64,000 nucleotides of DNA from Streptomyces fuscichromogenes (GTDB lineage: Bacteria; Actinomycetota; Actinomycetes; Streptomycetales; Streptomycetaceae), in contig NZ_BMML01000019.1 in the NCBI RefSeq assembly GCF_014645815.1, forward strand, positions 155,192-219,191, given 5' to 3'. The notes beneath the pieces are model-generated. The model made no database searches. It was given only the letters and a program-made list of their open reading frames with translations, and was not told the DNA's origin. Below, piece by piece: positions 33,470 through 41,274 of this stretch; positions within the stretch are counted from its first letter, which is position 1, and every line of letters starts with the position of its first letter. The position numbers and the translations under genes are program-made.

Positions 33470-34746
33470 CCCTCCCGCGCGGCCGCGCACACCGCGCGCG
33501 CGATCCGTGCCACGTCCGCGTCACCCGTGACGTACGGCGGCATCGTGTACACCAGGTCGCGGAACGGCCGCAGCCACACGCCCTCGCGGACCGCGGCGGC
33601 CGTCGCGGCCTTCATGTCGACCTCGTGGTCGAGCTGGACCACCCCGATGGCGCCGAGGACCCGGACGTCCCGTACGCCGGGGAGCTCCCGGGCGGGCGCC
33701 AGGCCCTCCCGCAGCCCCGCCTCGATCCGCTTGACCTCCGCGAGCCAGTCCTGGCCCAGCAGCAGTCCGAGCGAGGCGCAGGCCACCGAGGCCGCGAGCG
33801 GGTTGGCCATGAACGTCGGCCCGTGCGCCAGCACCGGCACCTCGCCCCGCGAGATCCCCTCGGCCACCCGGGGCGTGCACAGGGTCGCCGCCATCGTCAG
33901 GTAACCGCCGGTCAGTGCCTTGCCCACGCACATCACGTCCGGGGTGACGGCCGCGTGGTCCGCCGCGAACAGCGCGCCGGTACGCCCGAACCCGGTCGCG
34001 ATCTCGTCGAACACCAGCAGCACGTCGTGCGCGTCGCAGGCCTCGCGCAGCACCCGCAGGTAGGCGGGGGAGTGGAACCGCATCCCGCCGGCGCCCTGCA
34101 CCACCGGCTCCACGATCACCGCGGCCAGTTCGTGCGCGTGCCGTTCGACCGCCGAGCGCAGGTGCCCGGCGTACGACTCGTCGTACTCCGCCGGCGGGGC
34201 GTCCGCGAACACCTGGCGGGGCAGCACCCCGGACCAGAGCTCGTGCATGCCGCCCTCGGGGTCGCAGACGGACATCGGCTGCCAGGTGTCCCCGTGGTAG
34301 CCGCCCCGCCAGGTCAGCAGGCGCTGCTTGGCGGGGCGGCCGAGGGAGCGCCAGTACTGCAGGCACATCTTCACCGCGACCTCGACCGACACCGACCCCG
34401 AGTCGGCGAGGAAGACATGCTCCAGTCCGGCCGGAGTGATGTCGACCAGGAGCTTCGCCAGGCGGACGGCGGGCTCGTGGGTGAGCCCGCCGAACATCAC
34501 ATGGCTCATCCGGCCGAGCTGGTCGTGCGCGGCCTCGTTGAGCACCGGGTGGTTGTAGCCGTGGATCGCCGACCACCACGACGACATCCCGTCGACCAGT
34601 TCGCCCGAGCCGTCCGCCAGCCGCAGCCGGACCCCGCTCGCCGACTCCACGACGAGCGGTTCGGCCCGGCCGGGCATCGGACCGTACGGGTGCCAGACGT
34701 GCCGGCGGTCGAGGTCCAGCAGTTCGGGGACGCTCAGGTCAGGCAT
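33466..34746 (-). CDS. bioA: Adenosylmethionine-8-amino-7-oxononanoate aminotransferase
   Basis: The protein has 426 residues. Fold-type I class III aminotransferase features: HVWHPYGPM at the N-terminus, the DSGSVSVEVAVKMCLQYW helix, FDEIATGFGRTG carrying the PLP-pairing Asp, and the PLP Lys in VGKALTGGYLTMAATL near residue 265. It converts KAPA to DAPA with SAM as amino donor. The ATG at 34746 overlaps the bioB stop by 8 bp (ATGCCTGA); its own stop overlaps bioD. Confidence 0.97.
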   Translation of the reverse strand: MPDLSVPELLDLDRRHVWHPYGPMPGRAEPLVVESASGVRLRLADGSGELVDGMSSWWSAIHGYNHPVLNEAAHDQLGRMSHVMFGGLTHEPAVRLAKLLVDITPAGLEHVFLADSGSVSVEVAVKMCLQYWRSLGRPAKQRLLTWRGGYHGDTWQPMSVCDPEGGMHELWSGVLPRQVFADAPPAEYDESYAGHLRSAVERHAHELAAVIVEPVVQGAGGMRFHSPAYLRVLREACDAHDVLLVFDEIATGFGRTGALFAADHAAVTPDVMCVGKALTGGYLTMAATLCTPRVAEGISRGEVPVLAHGPTFMANPLAASVACASLGLLLGQDWLAEVKRIEAGLREGLAPARELPGVRDVRVLGAIGVVQLDHEVDMKAATAAAVREGVWLRPFRDLVYTMPPYVTGDADVARIARAVCAAAREG

Positions 34747-35974
34747 TGGGCGCGAGATCCGTTCCGGCACCCCGGCGGCGGACGGCGACCAGGTCGGTGC
34801 GCGGCTCGTTGGCGGCGACGGTCACAGCCGCGGCCACGTCTTCGTGGGAGCCGCACACCGAACCGCATCCGCCCTCGGCGTGCGAACCGCACCCCGCGCC
34901 CTCGGCCGTGTGCGATCCGCAGCCGGCCCCCTCGGCGCCGTGCGACCCGCAGCCCGCGCCCTGGAGCTCGGCCCGGTGCTGCGGCAGTGTCACCTCGTCC
35001 GCGCCCTCCACGGTGAACCCGGCGTCCGCGATCATCTCCAGGTCGGCCTGGCCGGCCTGGCCCTCGGTGGTCAGGTAGTCGCCGAGGAAGATCGAGTTGG
35101 CCAGGTGCAGCGCGAGCGGCTGCATGGTGCGCAGATGGACCTCGCGGCCGCCCGCGATCCGCACCTCCACGTCCGGGCAGACGAACCGCACCATCGCCAG
35201 GATGCGCAGGCAGCGCTGCGGGGTGAGGTTCCACTCCTTGGCCAGCGGGGTGCCCTCGACCGGGATCAGGAAGTTCACCGGAACGGAGTCCGGGTCCAGC
35301 TCGCGCAGCGAGAACACCACGTCGACCAGGTCCTCGTCCGACTCACCCATACCGGCGATCAGGCCCGAGCAGGCCGACAGACCCGCCGCGTGCGCCTTGT
35401 TGACCGTGTCCACCCGGTCGGCGTACGTGTGCGTGGTCGTGATGTCCCCGTACGTTCCCTCGGACGTGTTGAGGTTGTGGTTGTAGGCGTCCGCGCCCGC
35501 CTCGCGCAGCCGCTCCGCCTGGCCGTCGGAGAGCAGCCCGAGGCAGGCGCACACCTCGACGCCCTCGTTCTGTTCCTTGATGGCCTTGATGGTGCCCGCG
35601 ACCCGGTCCACGTCCCGGTCGGTCGGACCGCGTCCGCTGGCCACCAGGCAGACCCGCTTGGCGCCCCCGGCCAGGCCCGCGGCGGCCGCCCTGGAGGCCT
35701 CGTCGGGTTTGAGCCAGCTGTACTTCAGGATCCCGGTCGAGGAGCCGAGGCGCTGCGAGCAGTAGGAGCAGTCCTCGGGACACAGGCCCGACTTGAGGTT
35801 GACCAGGTAGTTGAGTTTCACGCGTCGGCCGAACCACTGCCGGCGCACCTTGCCGGCCGCGGCCACCACGTCGAGCACGTCGTCGTCGGAGGTCGCCAGT
35901 ACGGCGAGCGCTTCCTCGCGGGTCGGCAGCTCGCGCCGAAGCCCCTTGTCCACCAGCGTGTTCAGCAGGTCCAT
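34739..35974 (-). CDS. bioB: Biotin synthase with Cys-Gly-Ser-His repeat tail
   Basis: The protein has 411 residues from ATG 35974. The radical-SAM cluster motif is CPEDCSYC (Cys 65, 69, 72). Conserved NHNLNTSEGTYGDI, cysteines for the second cluster (including C110 and C142) and the Arg in VRIAGGRE are all present. It inserts sulphur into dethiobiotin. After the normal end near residue 335 there is a tail with a 10-residue repeat, GAGCGSH, three times (residues 339-368), then GGCGSVCGSHED, and a further 30 residues. Five Cys and four His are thus spaced regularly and might bind metal. An in-frame extension to 37000 is antisense to bioF and rejected. Confidence 0.96.
   Translation of the reverse strand: MDLLNTLVDKGLRRELPTREEALAVLATSDDDVLDVVAAAGKVRRQWFGRRVKLNYLVNLKSGLCPEDCSYCSQRLGSSTGILKYSWLKPDEASRAAAAGLAGGAKRVCLVASGRGPTDRDVDRVAGTIKAIKEQNEGVEVCACLGLLSDGQAERLREAGADAYNHNLNTSEGTYGDITTTHTYADRVDTVNKAHAAGLSACSGLIAGMGESDEDLVDVVFSLRELDPDSVPVNFLIPVEGTPLAKEWNLTPQRCLRILAMVRFVCPDVEVRIAGGREVHLRTMQPLALHLANSIFLGDYLTTEGQAGQADLEMIADAGFTVEGADEVTLPQHRAELQGAGCGSHGAEGAGCGSHTAEGAGCGSHAEGGCGSVCGSHEDVAAAVTVAANEPRTDLVAVRRRGAGTDLAPNA
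34841..34960 (-). repeat. 30-bp tandem repeat encoding the BioB CGSH tail
   Basis: Three near-identical 30-bp units and a partial fourth encode residues 339-378 of BioB. It lies inside the coding region and preserves the frame. Confidence 0.85.
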
Positions 35975-36042
35975 GAGAGCCGATCCTGTACTACGAGGCT
36001 GCTCCGGGCCAAGGAGAGTTCGCACAACCCTGCCGGTTCGAC

Positions 36043-36060
36043 GTGTGGGTATTGCCACAC
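36043..36060. promoter_or_regulatory. Inverted repeat in the bioB-bioF divergent control region
   Basis: GTGTGG-GTATTG-CCACAC, a 6-bp perfect palindrome with a 6-nt spacer, lies near the middle of the 147-bp gap between bioB and bioF. It is the best operator candidate there. It does not match a BirA or BioQ site that I know. Confidence 0.35.
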
Positions 36061-36121
36061 AGTGGGGGCCGGATGGTCCCGCTAGGGTCTGTCCACTGCC
36101 TACAAAATCACCGGAGGGGTC

Positions 36122-37249
36122 ATGGCGTTCGGCTGGATCGAGGAACAGGCGGAGCAGCGCCGCCGCGCCGGACTGGTACGGACCCTGCGCCCCCGCCCCG
36201 CCGACTCGCCGCTGCTGGACCTCGCGAGCAACGACTACCTGGGCCTCGCCCACCATCCGGAGGTCGCCGAGGGCGCGGCCGGGGCGGCCCGGATCTGGGG
36301 CGGCGGCTCCACCGGCTCCCGGCTGGTGACCGGCACCACCGAACTCCACACCGAACTGGAGCGGGAGCTGGCCGGATTCTGCGGGTTCGAGGCCGCCCTG
36401 GTCTTCTCCTCCGGCTACGCGGCCAACCTCGCCGCCGTCACCGTGCTCGGTCCGCACGGCTCGCTGATCGTCTCCGACGCGCTCAACCACGCCTCCCTGA
36501 TCGACGGCTGCCGGCTGGCTCGGGGCGCCACCCAGGTCGTCGGGCATGCCGACCCGGACGGCGTACGCAAGGCGCTCGGGACCCACGAGGGGCCCGCGGT
36601 GGTCGTCTCCGACACGGTGTTCTCGGTCGACGGCGACGCGGCCCCGCTGGCCGCACTGGCGGAGGCGTGCCGGGAGCGCGGCGCCGGGCTGCTGGTCGAC
36701 GACGCCCACGGGCTCGGGGTCCTCGGGGACGGCGGGCGGGGCGCGCCGTACGCGGCCGGGCTGGCGGGCGCCGACGACGTGGTGGTCACGGCGACCCTGT
36801 CGAAGTCGCTGGGCAGCCAGGGCGGGGTGGTGCTGGGCCCGGCCGGGGTGATCGACCATCTGGTGAACGCGGCCCGGACCTTCATCTTCGACACCGGGCT
36901 CGCCCCCGCCGCGGCGGGAGCGGCGCTGGCGGCCCTGCGGCTGCTGCGCCGCGAGCCCGCGCGGGCGGCCCGGGCCCGTGAGGTGGCCGCCGAGCTGCAC
37001 GCACGGCTGACCGCCGCGGGTCTGGAAGCAGTACGTCCGGACGCCGCGGTGGTCTCCGTGCGGGCCCCGTCCCCGGAGCAGGCCGTGCGGTGGGCGGCCG
37101 ACTGCCGGACGGCAGGCCTGGCCGTGGGCTGTTTCCGTCCGCCGTCGGTGCCGGACGGCATCTCACGGCTCAGGCTGACCGCCCGTGCGGACCTCTCCGG
37201 GGCCGAGATCGAACGCGCTGTACGTGTGATCGGCGAGACACGACCATGA
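36122..37249 (+). CDS. bioF: 8-amino-7-oxononanoate synthase (KAPA synthase)
   Basis: The protein has 375 residues from ATG 36122 with GGAGGGG upstream. Alpha-oxoamine synthase motifs: LASNDYLGLAHHPEV, GTGSRL-like GGGSTGSRLVTGTTELH, VDDAHGLGVLGDGG (PLP Asp/His), and PLP Lys in TLSKSLGSQGG near residue 227. It condenses pimeloyl-thioester with alanine, the first ring-forming step of biotin synthesis. It is divergent from bioB-bioA-bioD, so all four late biotin genes share one control region. Confidence 0.95.
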   Translation: MAFGWIEEQAEQRRRAGLVRTLRPRPADSPLLDLASNDYLGLAHHPEVAEGAAGAARIWGGGSTGSRLVTGTTELHTELERELAGFCGFEAALVFSSGYAANLAAVTVLGPHGSLIVSDALNHASLIDGCRLARGATQVVGHADPDGVRKALGTHEGPAVVVSDTVFSVDGDAAPLAALAEACRERGAGLLVDDAHGLGVLGDGGRGAPYAAGLAGADDVVVTATLSKSLGSQGGVVLGPAGVIDHLVNAARTFIFDTGLAPAAAGAALAALRLLRREPARAARAREVAAELHARLTAAGLEAVRPDAAVVSVRAPSPEQAVRWAADCRTAGLAVGCFRPPSVPDGISRLRLTARADLSGAEIERAVRVIGETRP

Positions 37250-37315
37250 GTCGGCGTGACACGGCCGGGTCCGGCTCGCAGACGGATACGGAGTCGGTGA
37301 TCGATCAGGTTGGGG

Positions 37316-37363
37316 TCTGATCAGTTTCGTTCGGATCTGATCAGACTGCTAGGGGCTGATCAG
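37316..37363. repeat. Three CTGATCAG palindromes spaced 20 and 19 bp
   Basis: Exact copies start at 37317, 37337 and 37356. The first two extend to a 9-bp stem (TCTGATCAG / CTGATCAGA) with a 12-nt loop that could end bioF transcription; the third overlaps the stop codon of the convergent DUF397 gene. Regular two-turn spacing also fits a protein-binding array. Confidence 0.7.
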
Positions 37364-37587
37364 TCGGCAAGTGCGGTCATGAAACCCGCCCAGCTCCCGG
37401 GGGAGAAGAGCAGCGCGGGTCCCGCCGGAGCCTTGGAGTCGCGTACGGCGAGCAGTCCGGCCGAGGGGCCGGAGTGCGGCCGTGCCGTCTCCACGCAGTT
37501 GTTCGCTCCGGTGCTGTAGCTGCTGCGCAGCCACCGCAGTCCGTGCAGATCAGCACTTGAAGGTACGTTCCGAGGCAGTGCAGTCAT
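37360..37587 (-). CDS. DUF397 domain protein
   Basis: The protein has 75 residues. The typical DUF397 pattern is present: LRWLRSSYSTGANNCVETA, then VRDSKAPAGPALLFSPGSWAGFMTAL. These small actinomycete proteins usually accompany an Scr1-type HTH regulator, as here: the HTH gene ends 9 bp upstream. Relatives (as in the whiJ or bld-type loci) influence development and antibiotic production; the mechanism is uncertain, perhaps an antitoxin-like partner. Confidence 0.9.
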   Translation of the reverse strand: MTALPRNVPSSADLHGLRWLRSSYSTGANNCVETARPHSGPSAGLLAVRDSKAPAGPALLFSPGSWAGFMTALAD

Positions 37588-37596
37588 GGTGCCTCC

Positions 37597-38457
37597 TTAC
37601 GCGCCGTCAGCTATCACGGCGATGTAATCCAACGAGTCCTCGGGCGAAAGGGCGTGGATCCGGAGCGTGTCGAAGGCCTCCGTGTAGGCCTGGAGGTCTT
37701 CTTTCCGCTCCAGGTAGAGGCTACTCGTCAACTGGTCGATAACAACCACGTCCAGATCAGAAGTGCTCGGAAATGAGAAGATTACGAAAGGCCCGGTGAT
37801 GCCGATATGCGCCCCGGCCGCGAACGGCAGTACCTGGAGCCGTACTTGGGGCAACCGGGCCGCCTCCACCAGTCGCGCCAACTGCCGCGCCATCACTCCG
37901 GGACCGCCCACCTCCCGGCGCAGCACCGCCTCGTCCAGGACCGCGCTCAGCTTCAGCGGCGGATCGTTGTGCAGCACGTCCTGCCTGGCCAGACGTACCT
38001 CCACCAGGGCGTCCAGGGCTTCGTCGGCACGCCCGTCCACGGCCGCCCGGGTCACCGCGCGCGCGTACTCCTGGGTCTGCAGCAGCCCCGGTACGACCGA
38101 GGTCTCCAGCGTGCGCATCGCGCTGGCCTGCGACTCCAGGCTGATGAAATCCCGGTAGGCGGGCGGCAGTACCCCACGGTAGGCGTGCCACCAGTGGTGC
38201 CGTCCCGCGGTGTCCTCCGACCCCGCCAACACCATGAGCAACTCGCGCAGTTGTCCCTCGACCACGCCGTAGGCGTCCAGGAGTAACCGCACATCGGCCG
38301 GTTTCACACCGCTGGCGCCGGTCTCGATCCGGCTGACTTTCGACTGGTGCCAGCCCACCAGACGGGCGGCCTCACCGCTCGTGAGGCCGGCACCGGTGCG
38401 CAGTGTGCGCAGTTCGGCGCCCAGTTTCCGGCGGCGCACCGCGGGACCGTTCTGCAT
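37597..38457 (-). CDS. Scr1/DUF5753-type XRE helix-turn-helix regulator
   Basis: The protein has 286 residues. The first 70 are an XRE HTH (LRTLRTGAGLTSGEAARLVGWHQSKVSRIE). The rest is the DUF5753 domain (ETSVVPGLLQTQEYARAV; LPFAAGAHIGITGPFVIF). Together with the DUF397 gene behind it and the anti-sigma-like ATPase gene divergent from it, it forms the three-gene whiJ-like module common in Streptomyces. It probably represses its own region; its signal is unknown. Confidence 0.92.
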   Translation of the reverse strand: MQNGPAVRRRKLGAELRTLRTGAGLTSGEAARLVGWHQSKVSRIETGASGVKPADVRLLLDAYGVVEGQLRELLMVLAGSEDTAGRHHWWHAYRGVLPPAYRDFISLESQASAMRTLETSVVPGLLQTQEYARAVTRAAVDGRADEALDALVEVRLARQDVLHNDPPLKLSAVLDEAVLRREVGGPGVMARQLARLVEAARLPQVRLQVLPFAAGAHIGITGPFVIFSFPSTSDLDVVVIDQLTSSLYLERKEDLQAYTEAFDTLRIHALSPEDSLDYIAVIADGA

Positions 38458-38669
38458 GGGCTACTCCTTACTCCTTCCGAGCCGCCCAAATACGGTCTGA
38501 GGTAGCAGAGTTCACCGCTTCGAGCGACAGATATATGCATATCTTGGTGGATCGCTCCCCGTGACCGGCCCGGTAATGGCAGTCTGGCGAAGAAGCACCA
38601 GTCCGGGACCGTACTCGAACCATCCGCACCGTGCCGGACTCCGGTCCCGAGGAAAGGGACGACGACGCC

Positions 38670-39128
38670 ATGGCAGACCACCTGGAAGCATCCGTCACTC
38701 TGCCGAGCGATCCCGCCTCGGTCTGCACCGCCCGGTCCTATGTGCTGGACACCCTCGCGGAATGGGGACTGCCCTCGGGGACGGAGACCGCGGACACCAT
38801 CCGCCTCATCGTCTCCGAACTCGCCACCAACGCCGTGCAGCACACCTTCGGGCAGTCACCCACCTTCACGGTGGACCTCGTGCTCGACCGTGACGAACAA
38901 CTGCGCATCGGCGTCACGGACAGTCATCCGCGCTTCCCCAAGAGACTTCCCGCCGCGGTCCAGCAGGACAACGGGCGCGGCATGGTCATCATCCGCTGGC
39001 TGACCGCCGAGTGCGGCGGCAAGCTACGGGTGCGCCCCACCCGGGAGGGCGGCAAGACCGTCTCCATCGAACTCCCCTGGACGGTCCCGGCCGGCACCGT
39101 CACCGCGGCCGGCCAGCAGGAGCCGTAG
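38670..39128 (+). CDS. ATP-binding protein, HATPase_c anti-sigma-factor kinase type
   Basis: The protein has 152 residues from ATG 38670 (GGAAAGG further upstream); an in-frame GTG at 38631 is less likely. It is a single GHKL ATPase domain of the RsbW/SpoIIAB type: N-box IRLIVSELATNAVQHTF, G1 box IGVTDSHPRFP, G2 box NGRGMVIIRWLTAECGG. Such proteins bind a sigma factor or phosphorylate its antagonist. It is divergent from the Scr1-type regulator. The partner sigma factor is not in the window. Confidence 0.9.
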   Translation: MADHLEASVTLPSDPASVCTARSYVLDTLAEWGLPSGTETADTIRLIVSELATNAVQHTFGQSPTFTVDLVLDRDEQLRIGVTDSHPRFPKRLPAAVQQDNGRGMVIIRWLTAECGGKLRVRPTREGGKTVSIELPWTVPAGTVTAAGQQEP

Positions 39129-39162
39129 CCCCGAGCCCCTGCCGGCCGGCCGCTGGAGCGGG

Positions 39163-39636
39163 TCAGCTGACCCGGCCGTACCAGACGCTGCGCGTCCAGA
39201 TCTTCTGGAGCTTCACCACGTCCCCGGTCTTCGGGGCGTGCCAGATCTTTCCCTTCCCGGCGTAGATGCCGACGTGGTACACGCTGGAACCCGAGTGGAA
39301 GAAGACCAGGTCCCCGGCCCTGCGGTTGCCGGCCGAGATGTGACGGGTCTTGTTGTACTGCTGGGCCGCCGTACGAGGCAGCTTCTTGCCCGCCTTCTTG
39401 AACGAGTACAGCGTCAGCCCGGAGCAGTCGAACCGGTTCGGTCCGGTGGCGCCCCACCTGTAGGGCGAGCCCTTCTTCGAGGCAGCGACCTGAAGTGCCT
39501 TCGTCCCCATCGTGGCGGCCGAGGCGTCGGAGGCGACACCCGGGATCACGATGGAGCCGCCCACGGCGGCGATGGTGAGCGCCGAGGCCGTGCCGGCCCG
39601 GGCCATGAGCGACGGGACACGATTGAGCGCAGTCAT
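39163..39636 (-). CDS. Secreted NlpC/P60 cell-wall endopeptidase under c-di-AMP riboswitch
   Basis: The protein has 157 residues from ATG 39636 (GAAGGG before it). A signal peptide or anchor occupies residues 1-41. The NlpC/P60 domain follows: catalytic Cys in RFDCSGLTLYSF, His in VYHVGIYAGKGKIWHAPK. It cuts peptidoglycan stem peptides during growth or germination. The longer open frame to 39801 runs through a ydaO-type riboswitch and is not coding. Control of NlpC/P60 and Rpf-like genes by c-di-AMP riboswitches is established in Streptomyces. Confidence 0.93.
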   Translation of the reverse strand: MTALNRVPSLMARAGTASALTIAAVGGSIVIPGVASDASAATMGTKALQVAASKKGSPYRWGATGPNRFDCSGLTLYSFKKAGKKLPRTAAQQYNKTRHISAGNRRAGDLVFFHSGSSVYHVGIYAGKGKIWHAPKTGDVVKLQKIWTRSVWYGRVS

Positions 39637-39652
39637 GCGCAACCCTTCGTCA

Positions 39653-39765
39653 GCCGCCTGTGAAGGATGACCTGTCGGATTCGGGCTGGCGAAGTTGCCC
39701 GGCCGTGTTGCCACGGCTTCACCCCAAGGGCTGCTCGGTCCGGTCGTGGTGACCGTTCCGGCGAC
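39653..39765 (-). promoter_or_regulatory. ydaO-yuaA (c-di-AMP) riboswitch upstream of NlpC/P60 gene
   Basis: On the minus strand the aptamer runs from GTCGCCGGAAC (39765) through CCCTTGGGGTGAAGCC, an apical stem GCCGTG..CACGGC, GAATCCGACAGGTCATCCTTCACAGGCGGC (ending at 39653). The closing helix GTCGCC/GGCGGC, the TTGGGGTGAA block and the CCGACAG..CA..CAGGCG block all follow the ydaO pattern. The start codon is 17 nt beyond the closing helix, so ligand binding could end transcription or block translation. Confidence 0.85.
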
Positions 39766-40183
39766 CCGTCGTGCCTGGGTCCTCCACTCCTGCCGATGCA
39801 CTTCTGTCGACGGGTCAATCCGGGCGGCGGCAGGACTCGGCGTCCGCCCGGACCGCCCCGCCGCTGTGGCGGGGGCTTGTCGTCAGACAGGGATCTTCAC
39901 GCACTCGTGTCCGAAAAACCCAATGGAATCGGGGATTTGTGGGGTTACTCACCACCCACCCGTTCGGGTGGACAGTGCTGTGTTCGATTCTTCGTCAACT
40001 GTGCTGCGTAGCCCCGGACCTGCGACGAAGCCGCTCGCGGGCACCCCCGCGCAGGCGATCCGAGCGGTCCCCGCGGGCAGGTAAAACCACGCCACGCTCC
40101 GCCGAACGGCGGTAACCCCTTTGGATCGTTTCGACTCCGGCCCGGTCGCGCCGTCGACGCATCGGACCGGAGTCCGGCGGGTG
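39766..40183. other. Intergenic stretch upstream of the riboswitch
   Basis: No gene is supported. It must hold the promoter of the riboswitch-led gene. A 7-bp-stem palindrome CCACCCG-TT-CGGGTGG at 39956-39971 may end transcription of the clpP-like operon coming from the right. Confidence 0.6.
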
Positions 40184-40492
40184 TCAGCGTACGCAGTCGG
40201 GCGGGAGTGCGACGCGAGCGGTCCGGCGCTCACCGTCGAGCACCCGCAACGCCCGTGCCAGCGTGTCCCCGTGAAGCTCCGTCTCGCCCCGCAGGTGCAT
40301 CAGGGCGAGCGCGTCACGCAGCTCGGACGCGGCGCGCACCAGCGCCTGCGCGGCGCGCAGCCCGCGGTAGGTGTCCTCGTTCTGCGCCGGATTGATCCGG
40401 CCCAGCAGATCCACCACGTCCAGGTAACGGTCGATCAGCTCGCCCTCGGCGCGGGTCAGCGCGGGCAGCGGCGGCAGTTCCGGCGGCAGCAT
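40184..40492 (-). CDS. Small helical protein in operon with clpP-like gene
   Basis: The 102-residue protein starts at an ATG 7 bp after the clpP-like stop codon. It is predicted nearly all helical, with Leu/Ala heptad-like spacing (LIDRYLDVVDLLGRI; ALVRAASELRDALALMHL) and no Cys until residue 100. No signal peptide is present. I do not recognise the family. The tight spacing suggests it works with the ClpP-like protein, perhaps as a stabilising partner; this is inference. Confidence 0.65.
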   Translation of the reverse strand: MLPPELPPLPALTRAEGELIDRYLDVVDLLGRINPAQNEDTYRGLRAAQALVRAASELRDALALMHLRGETELHGDTLARALRVLDGERRTARVALPPDCVR

Positions 40493-40499
40493 CGGCGGT

Positions 40500-41135
40500 T
40501 CACCCCGCGTCCGGCAGGCCGAGGGTGGCCCGGCGGCTGGGCACGACCCGGTCCACCAGCCCGTAGGCCAGTGCTTCCTGCGCGTCCAGGACCAGATCCC
40601 GCTCCAGGTCCCGGTGCACCTGTTGCGCCGTGCGCCGGGTGTGCCGGACGAGCATCCCTTCGAGCAGCGCCCGGACCCGGTCCAACTCCGCCGCCTGGAT
40701 CATCAGATCACTCGGCTGGCCCTGCACCGGTTCCGGCAGCGAAGGCTGCTGGAGCACGATGCGGGCGCCCGGCAGCACGGACCGCTTGCCGGGTGTGCCG
40801 GCCGCGAGCAGGAGCGCCGCCGACGCCCCGGCCTGCCCGAGGCAGACCGTCTCCACGTCGCAGCTCACATAGCGGACCGTGTCGTAGATCGCGGTCATCG
40901 CGTTGAACGACCCGCCCGGGGAGTTGATGTACAGGGAGATGTCCCGCTCCGGAGCCGCGTACTCCAGGTACATCAGCTGGGCCATCACGTCGTTGGCCGA
41001 GGTCTCGTCGACGGGCGCGCCGAGAAAGACGATCCGCTCCTCCAGCAGTTTCGAGTACGGGTCCAGGGTGCGCTGTCCGGTGGCGGTGCGTTCCGTGAAC
41101 TCGGGCAGGACGTAGCGGGCGGACGGTCGGGTCAT
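40500..41135 (-). CDS. clpP: ClpP-like protein with altered catalytic residues
   Basis: The 211-residue protein starts at ATG 41135 (AAGGAGG upstream). It is a full-length ClpP fold: RIVFLGAPVDETSANDVMAQL, LYINSPGGSFNAMTAIYDT, and RHTRRTAQQVHRDLERD. Aligned with ordinary ClpP, the nucleophile block reads GQAGASAALLLAAG instead of GQAAS-: the Ser position is Ala, with Ser one residue later. The block with the catalytic His reads IVLQQPSL instead of IHQP, so His is Gln. The Asp region is kept. It probably lacks normal peptidase activity and may serve as a structural subunit of a mixed ClpP ring. It is divergent from an antitoxin gene with a shared operator-like palindrome. Confidence 0.9.
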   Translation of the reverse strand: MTRPSARYVLPEFTERTATGQRTLDPYSKLLEERIVFLGAPVDETSANDVMAQLMYLEYAAPERDISLYINSPGGSFNAMTAIYDTVRYVSCDVETVCLGQAGASAALLLAAGTPGKRSVLPGARIVLQQPSLPEPVQGQPSDLMIQAAELDRVRALLEGMLVRHTRRTAQQVHRDLERDLVLDAQEALAYGLVDRVVPSRRATLGLPDAG

Positions 41136-41180
41136 GGCGTACCCCTCCTTGTGGCTGGGCGTCTCGATGGCCGAGCTCTC

Positions 41181-41205
41181 TGTAAAAAATGTACAGGACG
41201 TACAT
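41181..41205. promoter_or_regulatory. TGTACA-type operator between clpP-like and antitoxin genes
   Basis: ATGTAC-AGGAC-GTACAT (41189-41205) is a perfect 6-bp inverted repeat with a 5-nt centre; a further TGTA half-site at 41181-41184 precedes it. YefM-type antitoxins bind palindromes with TGTACA cores, so the adjacent Phd/YefM protein is a good candidate binder. It lies 54 bp from clpP and 70 bp from the antitoxin start. Confidence 0.55.
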
Positions 41206-41274
41206 AGCCCGGAGCGGGGATTCCGCTGTCGTCGAACACAGGGCGTTGTCCGGAGTGCCCCGTAAGCTGGGTTC

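Noticed and set aside
35975..37000. N-terminal extension of bioB to 37000
   Set aside because: It would read antisense through most of bioF; normal BioB N-terminus begins at the ATG at 35974.
39637..39801. N-terminal extension of the NlpC/P60 protein
   Set aside because: The segment is a ydaO riboswitch and the ATG at 39636 has its own ribosome site and signal peptide.
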